In this document: piece after piece, positions 54,821 through 63,471 of the stretch
Numbering within the stretch: the first letter of the stretch is position 1
How the letters are laid out: every line of letters begins with the position of its first letter
Source: Metabacillus halosaccharovorans
Lineage (GTDB): Bacteria > Bacillota > Bacilli > Bacillales > Bacillaceae
Assembly (NCBI RefSeq): GCF_002019635.1
Contig: NZ_KV917371.1
Location: 806,001-870,000, forward strand
Direction: 5' to 3'
DNA length: 64,000 bases
The notes under the pieces: generated by a model
Told to the model about the DNA's origin: nothing
The model's input: only the letters and a program-made list of their open reading frames with translations
Databases searched by the model: none
Position numbers and translations under genes: made by a program

Positions 54821-56413
54821 CTACCTTCCTGCACCCATACCGTTAATGATTTTATCAAGTATCTCGTCCTGTAGTGAAATCATTCTAGCAGATGCATTAT
54901 ATGCATGCTGGAATTGAATCATATTCGTCATCTCTTCATCTAGTGAAACTGCGCTAACAGATTGTCTTCGCTCTTCAACTGAATCTCGAAGGACTGTACT
55001 ATTCGTTGTCAATCTTTCTGCTTCCTGTGCGTCTACAGCCATTCCACCTATAATGCCTTCATAGAAATTTTGAAGTGTTGTATTCGTGCCACCGATGTCA
55101 ATAAAGGCATTTTTAACATTTGATAGAGAAACAGCGTTATTCCCGTTTCCTATTTCAGGAAGATCATCAGCTACTTTACTACCAGCTGCTATATAATCAG
55201 TAGATTCTATTATTTTATCTGATAGACTTAACGTACTTGCAGCGCCTTTTACACTTGAGCCGATATTAAAGAAGTCTATATCCACTTTGTCCAATTCATC
55301 AATAGGGTTTTTGTTTGTATCATAATCTCTGAGATTCCATCCTTCATGATGGACAGCATTAAATTCTGTTGCAAATTCATATGCCATTGTGTCTAAATTG
55401 TTTAGCATATCTGGATATAAACCATATTCAACAACACTACCGTCGTATAACGTTTCAGAATAACCGTATGAATCTATTATTCCACTAATCTTACCAGCAC
55501 TGTTAAAGTCCAAAATAGTAATAGATGTTGGGCCAATATTAATTCCTTCAGCAAGCCCATCTGTTATGTTTCCATTTTCATCAGTGATTTTTCTGTAAGA
55601 AACACTAAACTCATTTACTCGTTGACTTTTTGCATCAACTAAAGTCCCTAATACTTTACCATTGTCATCTACTATTTCAATCGATGCTGTTCCTTCAGCA
55701 ATTTTCAGAGCATTTCCACCTGACGAATTATAAGAAACTTTTATATTTGCAAGTGAAGACAATTTATCCAGCAAACGATCACGTTCGTCATAAAGGTCAT
55801 TTGGCAAGTAGCCATTTGGCTCAATTTCTGAAATTTGCTTATTAATATTATTTAATTGATTTGCTAGTGAATTAATTTCTTTTACAGATACATCTAGTTC
55901 ATTTTTTAAGTCACCTTGTACCGACTTAAGAGATGTTGCTAGATAATTAAATGTATCAGCTACTGCATTTCCTCTTTCACGAACAACAGAACGTGCCCCT
56001 GCATTTGTTGGGTCTAGAGCTAGATCCTGTAGTGATTGCCAAAACTGATCAAGTGAGTTGGCTAAACCAGTATCAGAAGGCTCGTTCATGATTTCTTCCA
56101 TCTTTTGAAGAGCATTTGCTCTTGATTCCCAGTAACCTAATTTATTATTTTCCGAGCGATATTGGATATCTAAAAAACTTTCCTTTACACGTTGAACACT
56201 TTCAACCTCAACGCCTGTTCCAATCTGACCAGGTATTTGTGGACGATTAATCCCCAGTGAAGGATAAGCTTCTGTTGCTTTAAAATTAACACGTTGACGC
56301 GTATAACCCTCAGTGTTTGCATTGGCAATATTATTTCCTGTTGTATGCAATGCACTTTGCTGGGTGAACATTCCACGTTTTGCTGTTTCTAACCCCATAA
56401 AAGTTGAACGCAT
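54821..56413 (-). CDS. flgK: Hook-filament junction protein FlgK
   Basis: This 530-residue hook-associated protein 1 has the rod-type N-terminus (LETAKRGMFTQQSALHTTGNNIANANTEGYTRQRV) and the C-terminal AVSLDEEMTNMIQFQHAYNASARMISLQDEILDKIING. Length is close to B. subtilis FlgK (507). AGGAGG precedes the ATG. It is chaperoned by FlgN, whose gene is immediately upstream. Confidence 0.96.
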   Translation of the reverse strand: MRSTFMGLETAKRGMFTQQSALHTTGNNIANANTEGYTRQRVNFKATEAYPSLGINRPQIPGQIGTGVEVESVQRVKESFLDIQYRSENNKLGYWESRANALQKMEEIMNEPSDTGLANSLDQFWQSLQDLALDPTNAGARSVVRERGNAVADTFNYLATSLKSVQGDLKNELDVSVKEINSLANQLNNINKQISEIEPNGYLPNDLYDERDRLLDKLSSLANIKVSYNSSGGNALKIAEGTASIEIVDDNGKVLGTLVDAKSQRVNEFSVSYRKITDENGNITDGLAEGINIGPTSITILDFNSAGKISGIIDSYGYSETLYDGSVVEYGLYPDMLNNLDTMAYEFATEFNAVHHEGWNLRDYDTNKNPIDELDKVDIDFFNIGSSVKGAASTLSLSDKIIESTDYIAAGSKVADDLPEIGNGNNAVSLSNVKNAFIDIGGTNTTLQNFYEGIIGGMAVDAQEAERLTTNSTVLRDSVEERRQSVSAVSLDEEMTNMIQFQHAYNASARMISLQDEILDKIINGMGAGR

Positions 56414-56430
56414 TTAGTTCCCTCCTATCA

Positions 56431-56922
56431 TTAAGCCTTAGAATCGAAAATAGAACGATTAATACTTTGGTTCTCATCCGAAGTTTGACCATTATAATTA
56501 CTGGATTCTTGTCCCAAAAGAAGATCAAGATTTAAATTAACAAAATTTAGTGACTGCTGTAGCATATCCTGATTCAATTCATTGATTTCTTTTATTATTT
56601 TCATTTGCTCTATCAGCTGCTCTTGTAAACTTCTCAGTTTTTCTTTTTCTTCAATTCCGTCAGAAGAAAGTAATTCAGATATCGTTAAATGTTCTGGAGA
56701 TAATGAAATCTCGTTTGCTAGTTCATGCTGAATTTGTTCTCTTTCATTATTAACAACTTCAATTGCTTTAATATGTTTCAGTTCATCTTTCAGTAATTCA
56801 CCGAGGGCTTCAATATTATCTGCCTTTAAAATCTCTGTTTTCTTTAAGGCAATTTGATGAAGACTTTTTTGGAGCTTCAGTATTTTTTCTAAGTTATTAC
56901 ACAGTTGAGATTCAGCAGACAT
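56431..56922 (-). CDS. flgN: Flagellar chaperone FlgN
   Basis: This 163-residue, all-helical protein is the export chaperone of FlgK and FlgL (SAESQLCNNLEKILKLQKSLHQIALKKTEILKADNIEALGELLKDE; C-terminal NFVNLNLDLLLGQ). The frame opens at 56970, but GGGAG lies 4-5 nt before ATG 56922. In B. subtilis flgN directly follows flgM; here about 5.7 kb of extra genes lie between the two. Confidence 0.92.
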   Translation of the reverse strand: MSAESQLCNNLEKILKLQKSLHQIALKKTEILKADNIEALGELLKDELKHIKAIEVVNNEREQIQHELANEISLSPEHLTISELLSSDGIEEKEKLRSLQEQLIEQMKIIKEINELNQDMLQQSLNFVNLNLDLLLGQESSNYNGQTSDENQSINRSIFDSKA

Positions 56923-56991
56923 ACGACTCCCTCTTTCTATCATATTTTCTCTAACCTTTATATCGGCCATTCTTTATTATTATTTAGACCA

Positions 56992-57429
56992 TTAAGTGTA
57001 TATATTTATCAAAAGACCTTGAACTTCTCCAACCATATTAAGAATGTTAAGTCCTTTTTGTTGCTTATTAATTACTTCATTTGTTAAGTCAATTAGTTTG
57101 CTATCCACTTCTTTTACGATTTTATAAATCTTTGTCCGACCTCTTCGATTAAAACCACGTTGGTTTTCTAATTGAAGGGCATTGTTAACCGCTTCCTCAA
57201 GGAATGATTTCACTAATTTTTTATATTTTTTCAAATCCTCTACTGTTCTTGATTCTGAAAGGACTTTACCTTGATCTTCAATGTCTTTTGCTAAAGTAGC
57301 GAACCTTTCATATAGAGCATTCTCCCTCTTTTTTGCCATAACTTCTGTAAAGCTGACAGATTCAGTTGCTACTTGCTGTTTCTTTTCTAATTTATTTAAA
57401 GTTGCTCTACCAACCTTTTGAACATCCAC
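56992..57429 (-). CDS. YaaR-family (DUF327) protein
   Basis: This 145-residue helical protein has the YaaR/DUF327 hallmarks: VGRATLNKLEKK near the start, then SESRTVEDLKKYKKLVKSFLEEAV, GFNRRGRTKIYKIVKEVD and the end GLLINIYT. YaaR function is unknown. In B. subtilis yaaR lies elsewhere, near holB, so its presence between a flagellin and flgN is unusual and suggests either a duplicate or a flagellar role for the family. Whether another copy exists in the genome cannot be seen. Confidence 0.82.
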   Translation of the reverse strand: MDVQKVGRATLNKLEKKQQVATESVSFTEVMAKKRENALYERFATLAKDIEDQGKVLSESRTVEDLKKYKKLVKSFLEEAVNNALQLENQRGFNRRGRTKIYKIVKEVDSKLIDLTNEVINKQQKGLNILNMVGEVQGLLINIYT

Positions 57430-57505
57430 TTATTTCACCTCATTGGGTTATTAATAATAACGATTGTTTTTACTATATTCATTTTATAAGAAGCCTATAA
57501 GAAAA

Positions 57506-57540
57506 AAAAGAGGAGGAGCCACTAAATGACTTACCTCCTG
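57506..57540 (-). terminator. Terminator of second flagellin gene
   Basis: On the minus strand AGGAGG pairs with CCTCCT and is followed by TTTTTTTT, 8 bp after the stop. Confidence 0.78.
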
Positions 57541-57547
57541 TTGGTAA

Positions 57548-59362
57548 TTATTTCAATAGTTGTAGAATTCCTTGCGGTAATTGGTTTGCTTGTGCAAGCA
57601 TTGCTTGTCCAGCTTGGTTAAGAATATTATTTTTCGTGTATTCAGTCATCGACTTTGCCATATCAGTATCACGTATACGTGATTCTGCAGATGTTAGATT
57701 TTCATTTGCTGTTTGCAGATTTGTAACAGTATGTTCAAGTCGATTCTGGAATGCACCAAGCTTACTACGCTCTGCAGATACAAGGCTGATTGCCTTATCA
57801 AAAGCAGTAATAGCTAATTGTGCAGCCTCTGAATTAGAAACATTTACACCCACAACAGCATTTACACCAGCTGTTGATAAGATAGAGAAATCAGCATTAC
57901 GTGCAATTCCAAGTGTTGCTGCATCCATTACGCCAAGTGATAAACTTAATGATTCAGATGCATTTGCACCAATTTGTAATGCTACCTCTAATTCTTTCCC
58001 TTTATCTGCCTCGAAGTCTCCATCGATTAGTGCAATATCAAGACCATTTGTTGGGAGACCAATAGGACTTATACCATCATCTGTTTTTGTTGTTCCTAAT
58101 ATTAAACTGTTATTAGAAACTGAGTGTACAGGTGCTAGGGCAGGTACTGGTGTTGGGTTGTCATTACTAGCTTGTGTAATGATTGAATCAATGTCATTAA
58201 GAACCTCATCTAAATCTTTGTTTGTTACATCAATAGTAGCAGAACCATTGCTATAAGAAATTGCAGGGCTATCAAATGAAATTGTTAGTCCATCAATTTT
58301 TAGCGTGTCACCTGCTTTAGGTACTTCTGAGAATGTTATTGCTATTGGTTTAGCTTGAGCTGCTTCCGGATTTGCTACTAATGTAGTTGTCGATGTGTTC
58401 GTTAAAGGATTATTAAAGGTTACACCACTTGTAATTGTTGTATTAATCTGATTTAAAGATCCTAAATCTTGAACATCTTTAGGTGACATTGGACTTGTAG
58501 TAGAAAGTGTTAACGTTCCATTATTAATCACACCATCATTTGCTGTACCTGCATTTGTTGGTAAGTTCTTATTAACATTAAACATTTGACTATCATTTTG
58601 AATAACCGCACTTTCTAATGCGTTCATTAATTTTGTGATGTTAGAAGTAATGTTTGCATCAGAAGTACCAACATTATCAATCCAACCAGATATGTTAACT
58701 GCTATATTTCTACCAGTTATCCCTTGTGATGTACCATCTGTATTATCAATTTCATAAATTTTCCCGTTTATCGTAAATGTTTTACCCTCAAGTTGTGCTT
58801 TTGTTAGTGAACCCAAATTCTTATCAAATTGAATCTCTACTTGTGCAGGCTCTGTTGGTTCAGCAGTCACAACTCCACTCCATGTACCGTTTGAAGCATA
58901 TGAAACTTCAGATGAATTCACTTCTGCAAACGGTCTACCTTCTGCAGATCCACTTAACAGTTTCTTAGTATTAAACTGTGTTGTATCGGCAATACGGTCA
59001 ATTTCATATGTTAATTGATTGATTTCTTTTTGAATTGCTTCACGGTCACTGTCTTCTAACGTTCCGTTCGCTGCTTGTACAGATAATTCACGCATTCTTT
59101 GTAATATACTATGTGTTTCATTTAGGGCACCTTCTGCTGTTTGAATTAGGGATATTGCATCAAGTGAATTTCTCTCCGCTGTTTCTAAGCCGCGAATTTG
59201 CGAACGCATTTTTTCTGAAATAGCAAGACCTGCTGCATCATCCGCCGCTCTGTTAATGCGTAAACCAGATGATAATTTCTCTAATGTTTTGGACGTTTGT
59301 CCCATTGTTTGAGATAAATTTTTATAGGCATTTAACGCTTGTATATTATGGTTAATTCTCAT
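57548..59362 (-). CDS. Second flagellin, with large variable domain
   Basis: This 604-residue flagellin has N-terminal (about 1-150) and C-terminal (about 505-604) D0/D1 domains very close to Hag (MRINHNIQALNAYKNLS ... LRINRAADDAAGLAISEKM; QNRLEHTVTNLQTANENLTSAESRIRDTDMAKSM ... QGILQLLK). About 350 surface residues lie between. The central part is Thr/Asn/Ser-rich and contains KIDGLTISFDS and a repeat-like beta pattern. It starts 3 bp after the fliS-like gene stop with its ribosome-binding site inside that gene, so the two are translationally coupled. A sigma-D promoter precedes the pair. Confidence 0.95.
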   Translation of the reverse strand: MRINHNIQALNAYKNLSQTMGQTSKTLEKLSSGLRINRAADDAAGLAISEKMRSQIRGLETAERNSLDAISLIQTAEGALNETHSILQRMRELSVQAANGTLEDSDREAIQKEINQLTYEIDRIADTTQFNTKKLLSGSAEGRPFAEVNSSEVSYASNGTWSGVVTAEPTEPAQVEIQFDKNLGSLTKAQLEGKTFTINGKIYEIDNTDGTSQGITGRNIAVNISGWIDNVGTSDANITSNITKLMNALESAVIQNDSQMFNVNKNLPTNAGTANDGVINNGTLTLSTTSPMSPKDVQDLGSLNQINTTITSGVTFNNPLTNTSTTTLVANPEAAQAKPIAITFSEVPKAGDTLKIDGLTISFDSPAISYSNGSATIDVTNKDLDEVLNDIDSIITQASNDNPTPVPALAPVHSVSNNSLILGTTKTDDGISPIGLPTNGLDIALIDGDFEADKGKELEVALQIGANASESLSLSLGVMDAATLGIARNADFSILSTAGVNAVVGVNVSNSEAAQLAITAFDKAISLVSAERSKLGAFQNRLEHTVTNLQTANENLTSAESRIRDTDMAKSMTEYTKNNILNQAGQAMLAQANQLPQGILQLLK

Positions 59363-59365
59363 AAA

Positions 59366-59821
59366 CTATTTCCCTTCCTCCACAGTATTCATGTCTCTTT
59401 CATATACCATTACATTTTTTTCATAAGCATTTGCTTTTTTGAAAAGTTGTTGTTGTATTTGAGTCGATTTATTATTTTTCATTGCTGTCTGCCAAGCTCC
59501 GGAGATATCCTCTAAAATAGATAGAACTTCTTTTAAAGGCTTAATATCTTTCTTAATATTAGCCTTAATCACGAGGTCTGCCATATAGTTATAGAGAGCA
59601 TCAAGCTGATCGGCAATTATTCCTGCTTCGTAATTTATCCCCACACCCAAACGTTCTAATATATCGTTCACTTTTTTTAGTTTTCCATTTGCCTCTATTA
59701 GTTTAGATGCTTCAATATCTTGTATTGCTTGTTTTGTATTATCTATTAATGCTTCATACAATAATGAAGTAATTTCTTGAGAAGATTTCTGGTAAATGAT
59801 TTCTTTTGTTAAAAAATCCAT
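59366..59821 (-). CDS. FliS-family chaperone paralogue
   Basis: This 151-residue four-helix protein resembles FliS (YQKSSQEITSLLYEALIDNTKQAIQDIEASKLIEANGKLKKVNDILERLG ... LDALYNYMADLVIKANIKKD ... ISGAWQTAMK) but is distant from the main FliS at 38519. Tight coupling to the second flagellin suggests a dedicated chaperone for that subunit (inference). GGGAGG precedes the ATG. Confidence 0.85.
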   Translation of the reverse strand: MDFLTKEIIYQKSSQEITSLLYEALIDNTKQAIQDIEASKLIEANGKLKKVNDILERLGVGINYEAGIIADQLDALYNYMADLVIKANIKKDIKPLKEVLSILEDISGAWQTAMKNNKSTQIQQQLFKKANAYEKNVMVYERDMNTVEEGK

Positions 59822-59842
59822 AAATTCTACCTCCCATTTTAT

Positions 59843-59868
59843 TTATCGGAATATCTAGTCAACTTTTA
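59843..59868 (-). promoter_or_regulatory. Sigma-D promoter of fliS2-flagellin 2
   Basis: On the minus strand TAAA (59865-59868), 14 bp, then TCCGATAA (59843-59850), 6 of 8 -10 matches. It overlaps the stop codon of the preceding gene. Confidence 0.72.
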
Positions 59869-60165
59869 ATACTTTTTTTCCATTTCTTCAATAAGAAGTA
59901 GAATTTCAGCTATTACAGAATAAAGTTGTGGTGGAACATTTTCACCTAAATCTATATCTAAAAGATGTTGAACAAGCCCTTCATCTTCCTGCATCTGGAT
60001 GTTATGCTGTTCTGCTAGTTCCATAATTTTTGTTGCCAGTAGTCCCTTACCTTGGGCTATGACAGTTGGTGAACCATCTTTCGATTCATCATAACGAATA
60101 ACCGCTGCAGAAGGACCATTTATTTTACGACGATTTTTTTGATTAATATATTGCTGTGTAATCAT
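59866..60165 (-). CDS. FlhB C-terminal-domain homologue (YlqH-like)
   Basis: This 99-residue protein corresponds to the cytoplasmic domain of FlhB without the membrane part (AAVIRYDESKDGSPTVIAQGKGLLATKIMELAEQHNIQMQEDEGLVQHLLDIDLGENVPPQLYSVIAEILLLI). In FlhB the NPTH autocleavage site precedes this region; here it is absent. Such small proteins (FhlB/YlqH) may substitute for the cleaved FlhB fragment in export switching. Its ATG overlaps the stop of the FliK-like gene by 4 nt (ATGA). In B. subtilis ylqG-ylqH lie away from this locus. Confidence 0.87.
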   Translation of the reverse strand: MITQQYINQKNRRKINGPSAAVIRYDESKDGSPTVIAQGKGLLATKIMELAEQHNIQMQEDEGLVQHLLDIDLGENVPPQLYSVIAEILLLIEEMEKKY

Positions 60166-62555
60166 ACTGAAAAATCGTATCCTTTCTCTGTCATTTTTGA
60201 CAATTGGGTTTGTTGAGCATTTAATGACACAGATTCTGTTTTCTCAAGTTTGTTAAGTGGTTCAAATTTAATGCCACCAATGTTATACCCTATATCACTT
60301 AGCCTTTCTTTCGCTAGTACGGCAAGAGGCTCCATTTTTTCCTGAAAACCTTGTTGATCATTTTTTATTTTTATAGATAGTGTTCGTTCGGTAGATGTAA
60401 GAGAAATCCCTACTTCTCCAAGCCTTTTCGTTTCAAACAGAAAAAATAAACTGCAATTCTCCCAATCTATTTTTTCATTCTGATTTTTGGAATTTACAAA
60501 AACCTTCACATTCTCTAATTTTTCTTGTAGTAATAAAGGTAATGTGAACATTAGACTTTGAAGTCCAGATGGATCGTTTTTACTTAGTAACTGCTGTCCA
60601 GTTATTGAATTGAGCACTCCGTCAGCTTTACCCTCTCCATCATTCATTTTCAACAAAAAACTTTTAAGCGACTGAGGTAGAGCTTCCTGATTTCGGTCTC
60701 TTGATACAAGTGCCTGAGCATGATCTGCTTCATGTGTTAATCCAAGATGACGTAAATATTCATACGCATTTCTAGCCATCGGCTCTTGTTTTAATGCATT
60801 CATTGACATCTCAAGGTTTTGCGTTACTTGTTTTGAGGCTGGTAAGTTCTCTAAATTCCCTAGTTCTTGAGATACATAATGCTTCACTCGAACATCTGAA
60901 GGTTTAAAGATCATTTTATCTAATACAGACCTAACCTCAGAGACAATCCTAGTTGCACCACTGTAATCACCTTTAGAAAGAAGCTTTTTAGCTTCAGCTA
61001 ACTGAGCGCTTGCTGTTAACATCTTTTTCTCTGTTCTCATATCCGCATACAACATAAAATCACTTCGTAGTATCGCTTGATCTAACTTTTGAATATTCGT
61101 TTCTAACATCGGCTTCGCAGTGACAGTTGAACGCGATTTAAACTGTTGAACAAGCTGCTCCACAGTTTGTAAGCTTTTTGAAATATCATTCTTGAAGTTT
61201 TTAAAATCAATGGCTACTTGAGAAAGCTTCTTTGATACTGTTTCCACGATAAAGTTCTTAGATTGAATTGGCAGCGAAGCAATTAGCTCTTCTTGCATTT
61301 GATATGCCTCTGCTTGATCTACTTGAGTAGTTAAATTTTGATTTGAGACCACAGGGATTTCATTATTTATTTTTGTTAGAGATTGCATTAATTCTTGCCT
61401 AGCACCGAGTTCTTTTCCACTTTGAACAAGCTCTTCTGCTTTAGCTAATGATTTCGTAAGCATTTCTTGATGCTTTTCATCTAAACTAGTAGCTTGATCA
61501 AGAAGTGCTGATACTTGCTGAAAAACTTCATTCATATTTGGTTCTTTTTTCAGCACATGTATAGCCTTCTGAATGAGTTGATTTGAATTTATATTGTTGT
61601 CAATTAATTTTGTTGGTTCTTTTTGGACTGGTTCTAGTTTTGACTGCTGAACCTGCTCTTGAGTCTGTGTAGCAACTCTTGCCATGTTCGCTAGCTTCAC
61701 TGCATCGGAAAGTTTTGATGCCACATTCTGTAATCGTCTTAATTCAAAAGAAAACGATTCTCTTAACTTTTGAACAACTTCTTTTATATTATTTGAGTTA
61801 ATATCTGCTTTTAGCTGTTTAAGCATCCCTAACTTCTTCGGATCAACCGTTACTGTTTCTAATAGATTAATAGCTTCTGCTACCCTTTGGACAGCTGCTT
61901 TTAATTGAAGTTGTGATTGTGCTGAATTTCCTTCTGATTTCAAGGAAGCGTCTGTTCTTTCCTGTGATTTGAAGCGAAACTCTGGGTCTATTCCCTTTAT
62001 CACATCCTCAATCGAGCTCGCAAATGAATTCTCATGCAATGCCTGGTGAACAACCTTTATATGAGTAGCTGTTGGTTCTAAACCTTTTTTCACTAAGGCA
62101 GAAAGAGTTTCAAGCTTTTGTTCTAGTGTTCCATTTTTATCATCCATAAAGGTTTGGATTTGTTGAAAGGTATCTTTATTAAGGGGGATTCCTTTTGAAT
62201 GAAGGAAGTCGACAGCTGATTGTGTTTCATTAGAAACAAGTGCTCCACCATTTAATTGTCTCGCTAAAGCATTTGTGCTATTTAACGAGTTTATCTTTTC
62301 CGTAGTAGACAAAGAGATTTCTTTAACTTGTGGTACTTCCTGTTTACCGCTTGTTATTTCAACTGTCACTTGGTTTTGCTTAGGAGGCTCTCCTTCGAAC
62401 TTTACTTTTACGTCCTGGCCCTTTATTTGTAGAATGGCTTCATTTTGAGGCAATCTTTCTTTGACGAGCGCACTGTATATATCTCCTTCTTTTAATTGTA
62501 CTAATTTTGTAGAAGGGATTTGAGAAGAGACTTTAAGCTCTTGATTAATTTGCAC
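60162..62555 (-). CDS. Large FliK/YlqG-like protein
   Basis: This 797-residue protein is rich in Gln, Lys and helices and has no signal peptide or membrane segment. The N-terminal 80 residues form a small beta domain (KLVQLKEGDIYSALVKERLPQNEAILQIKGQDVKVKFEG). The C-terminal 150 (LFFLFETKRLGEVGISLTSTERTLSIKIKND) resemble the FliK hook-length-control C-terminal fold. The pair with the FlhB-like gene (overlap ATGA) mirrors ylqG-ylqH of B. subtilis and the functional FliK-FlhB partnership. Start GTG at 62555 has GGAGAG upstream. Function is inferred. Confidence 0.75.
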   Translation of the reverse strand: MQINQELKVSSQIPSTKLVQLKEGDIYSALVKERLPQNEAILQIKGQDVKVKFEGEPPKQNQVTVEITSGKQEVPQVKEISLSTTEKINSLNSTNALARQLNGGALVSNETQSAVDFLHSKGIPLNKDTFQQIQTFMDDKNGTLEQKLETLSALVKKGLEPTATHIKVVHQALHENSFASSIEDVIKGIDPEFRFKSQERTDASLKSEGNSAQSQLQLKAAVQRVAEAINLLETVTVDPKKLGMLKQLKADINSNNIKEVVQKLRESFSFELRRLQNVASKLSDAVKLANMARVATQTQEQVQQSKLEPVQKEPTKLIDNNINSNQLIQKAIHVLKKEPNMNEVFQQVSALLDQATSLDEKHQEMLTKSLAKAEELVQSGKELGARQELMQSLTKINNEIPVVSNQNLTTQVDQAEAYQMQEELIASLPIQSKNFIVETVSKKLSQVAIDFKNFKNDISKSLQTVEQLVQQFKSRSTVTAKPMLETNIQKLDQAILRSDFMLYADMRTEKKMLTASAQLAEAKKLLSKGDYSGATRIVSEVRSVLDKMIFKPSDVRVKHYVSQELGNLENLPASKQVTQNLEMSMNALKQEPMARNAYEYLRHLGLTHEADHAQALVSRDRNQEALPQSLKSFLLKMNDGEGKADGVLNSITGQQLLSKNDPSGLQSLMFTLPLLLQEKLENVKVFVNSKNQNEKIDWENCSLFFLFETKRLGEVGISLTSTERTLSIKIKNDQQGFQEKMEPLAVLAKERLSDIGYNIGGIKFEPLNKLEKTESVSLNAQQTQLSKMTEKGYDFSV

Positions 62556-62649
62556 TTTTTCTCACTCTCCACAATTTTTGAATGTTTTGGGTACGCTCGT
62601 CCTTGAGCTATAGTAAACATCCTTGTTTTAAAGAAAAATATTAATAGAT

Positions 62650-62913
62650 TTATTTTTTATAAAAGTCTAGCAATCCCTTCGCAATCGCCTGCGGATCAAT
62701 CGTATACGTCCCATTCTCTACTTGAGTTTTAATTGCTTGTACTTTTTCCTGTCTTGCTTTAACCAAATCATTTGATTGCTGTAAATCTTTCGCTTTTGAA
62801 GAGATCTCCACTTTATCTTCTCTTGATTGTGCTTTTGATGGTGTTGCTATATTTTTGTCGATGCTTTTTTTATATGGATTCACACCCATTGAACCTATAT
62901 TATTTATTTTCAT
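62650..62913 (-). CDS. flgM: Anti-sigma-D factor FlgM
   Basis: This 87-residue protein has the FlgM pattern: short disordered N-terminus (MKINNIGSMGVNPYKK) and C-terminal sigma-binding helices (DKVEISSKAKDLQQSN ... RQEKVQAIKTQVENGTYTIDPQAIAKGLLDFY). It holds sigma-D inactive until the hook is complete. GAGG is 7 nt before the ATG and a sigma-D-like promoter lies upstream. Confidence 0.97.
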   Translation of the reverse strand: MKINNIGSMGVNPYKKSIDKNIATPSKAQSREDKVEISSKAKDLQQSNDLVKARQEKVQAIKTQVENGTYTIDPQAIAKGLLDFYKK

Positions 62914-62958
62914 AAGTAATCCTCACTTTCAAAGAGAACATGCTTTGTCATAATATTA

Positions 62959-62984
62959 GTATCGGTATCTTTATTAAAACCTTA
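62959..62984 (-). promoter_or_regulatory. Candidate sigma-D promoter of flgM
   Basis: On the minus strand TAAG (62981-62984), 14 bp, then ACCGATAC (62959-62966), 6 of 8 -10 matches. Auto-activation through sigma-D is known for B. subtilis flgM. Confidence 0.68.
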
Positions 62985-62993
62985 AGCATTTTA

Positions 62994-63413
62994 TCATTTT
63001 TTAGGACTTTGGGAGTAGAAGGTCGTTTCTCTTGCTGTGTGTTTATTTCGATCACTAATCATTTTTTCCTGTTCCAATTGGTGGATTTGTTTGTGTATTC
63101 CATCTTTGCATTCCTCACATAACCGATCCTCTCTAATTGCTTTCCCACATTTTTCGCATGGATAGCCCAGGTTAGGAAAGTTAATTAACTGTATTCTTCC
63201 TTGACGTATAAATTTAAGAATTAAATCTTTTGAAACACCAGTCTCGTCAACAACTTCATCTAATTGCGCTTTTCGATTTTCACGCTTTCTTAAAAATTTA
63301 TAGACTGTTTCATAAGCCTGTTCTTCTTCTTTAAAACACTTATCACAGACAGTCCTAAACTGACTTTGAACAAATAATACATTACACTTCGGACAATTTG
63401 CTAATTCACCCAT
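62994..63413 (-). CDS. yvyF: Flagellar operon protein YvyF
   Basis: This 139-residue protein has an N-terminal zinc ribbon (CPKC ... CDKC, residues about 7-32), a helix-turn-helix-like centre (ETGVSKDLILKFIRQGRIQLINFPNLGYP) and a second zinc ribbon (CEKC ... CEEC, about 92-110). It matches the TIGR03826 family found between comFC and flgM. The function is unknown, perhaps regulatory. Confidence 0.93.
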   Translation of the reverse strand: MGELANCPKCNVLFVQSQFRTVCDKCFKEEEQAYETVYKFLRKRENRKAQLDEVVDETGVSKDLILKFIRQGRIQLINFPNLGYPCEKCGKAIREDRLCEECKDGIHKQIHQLEQEKMISDRNKHTARETTFYSQSPKK

Positions 63414-63471
63414 TGTTATTTCTCCTATCGATTCGTTTTCTACTTATTATATCGGCTAGGATTTCTTCTTT

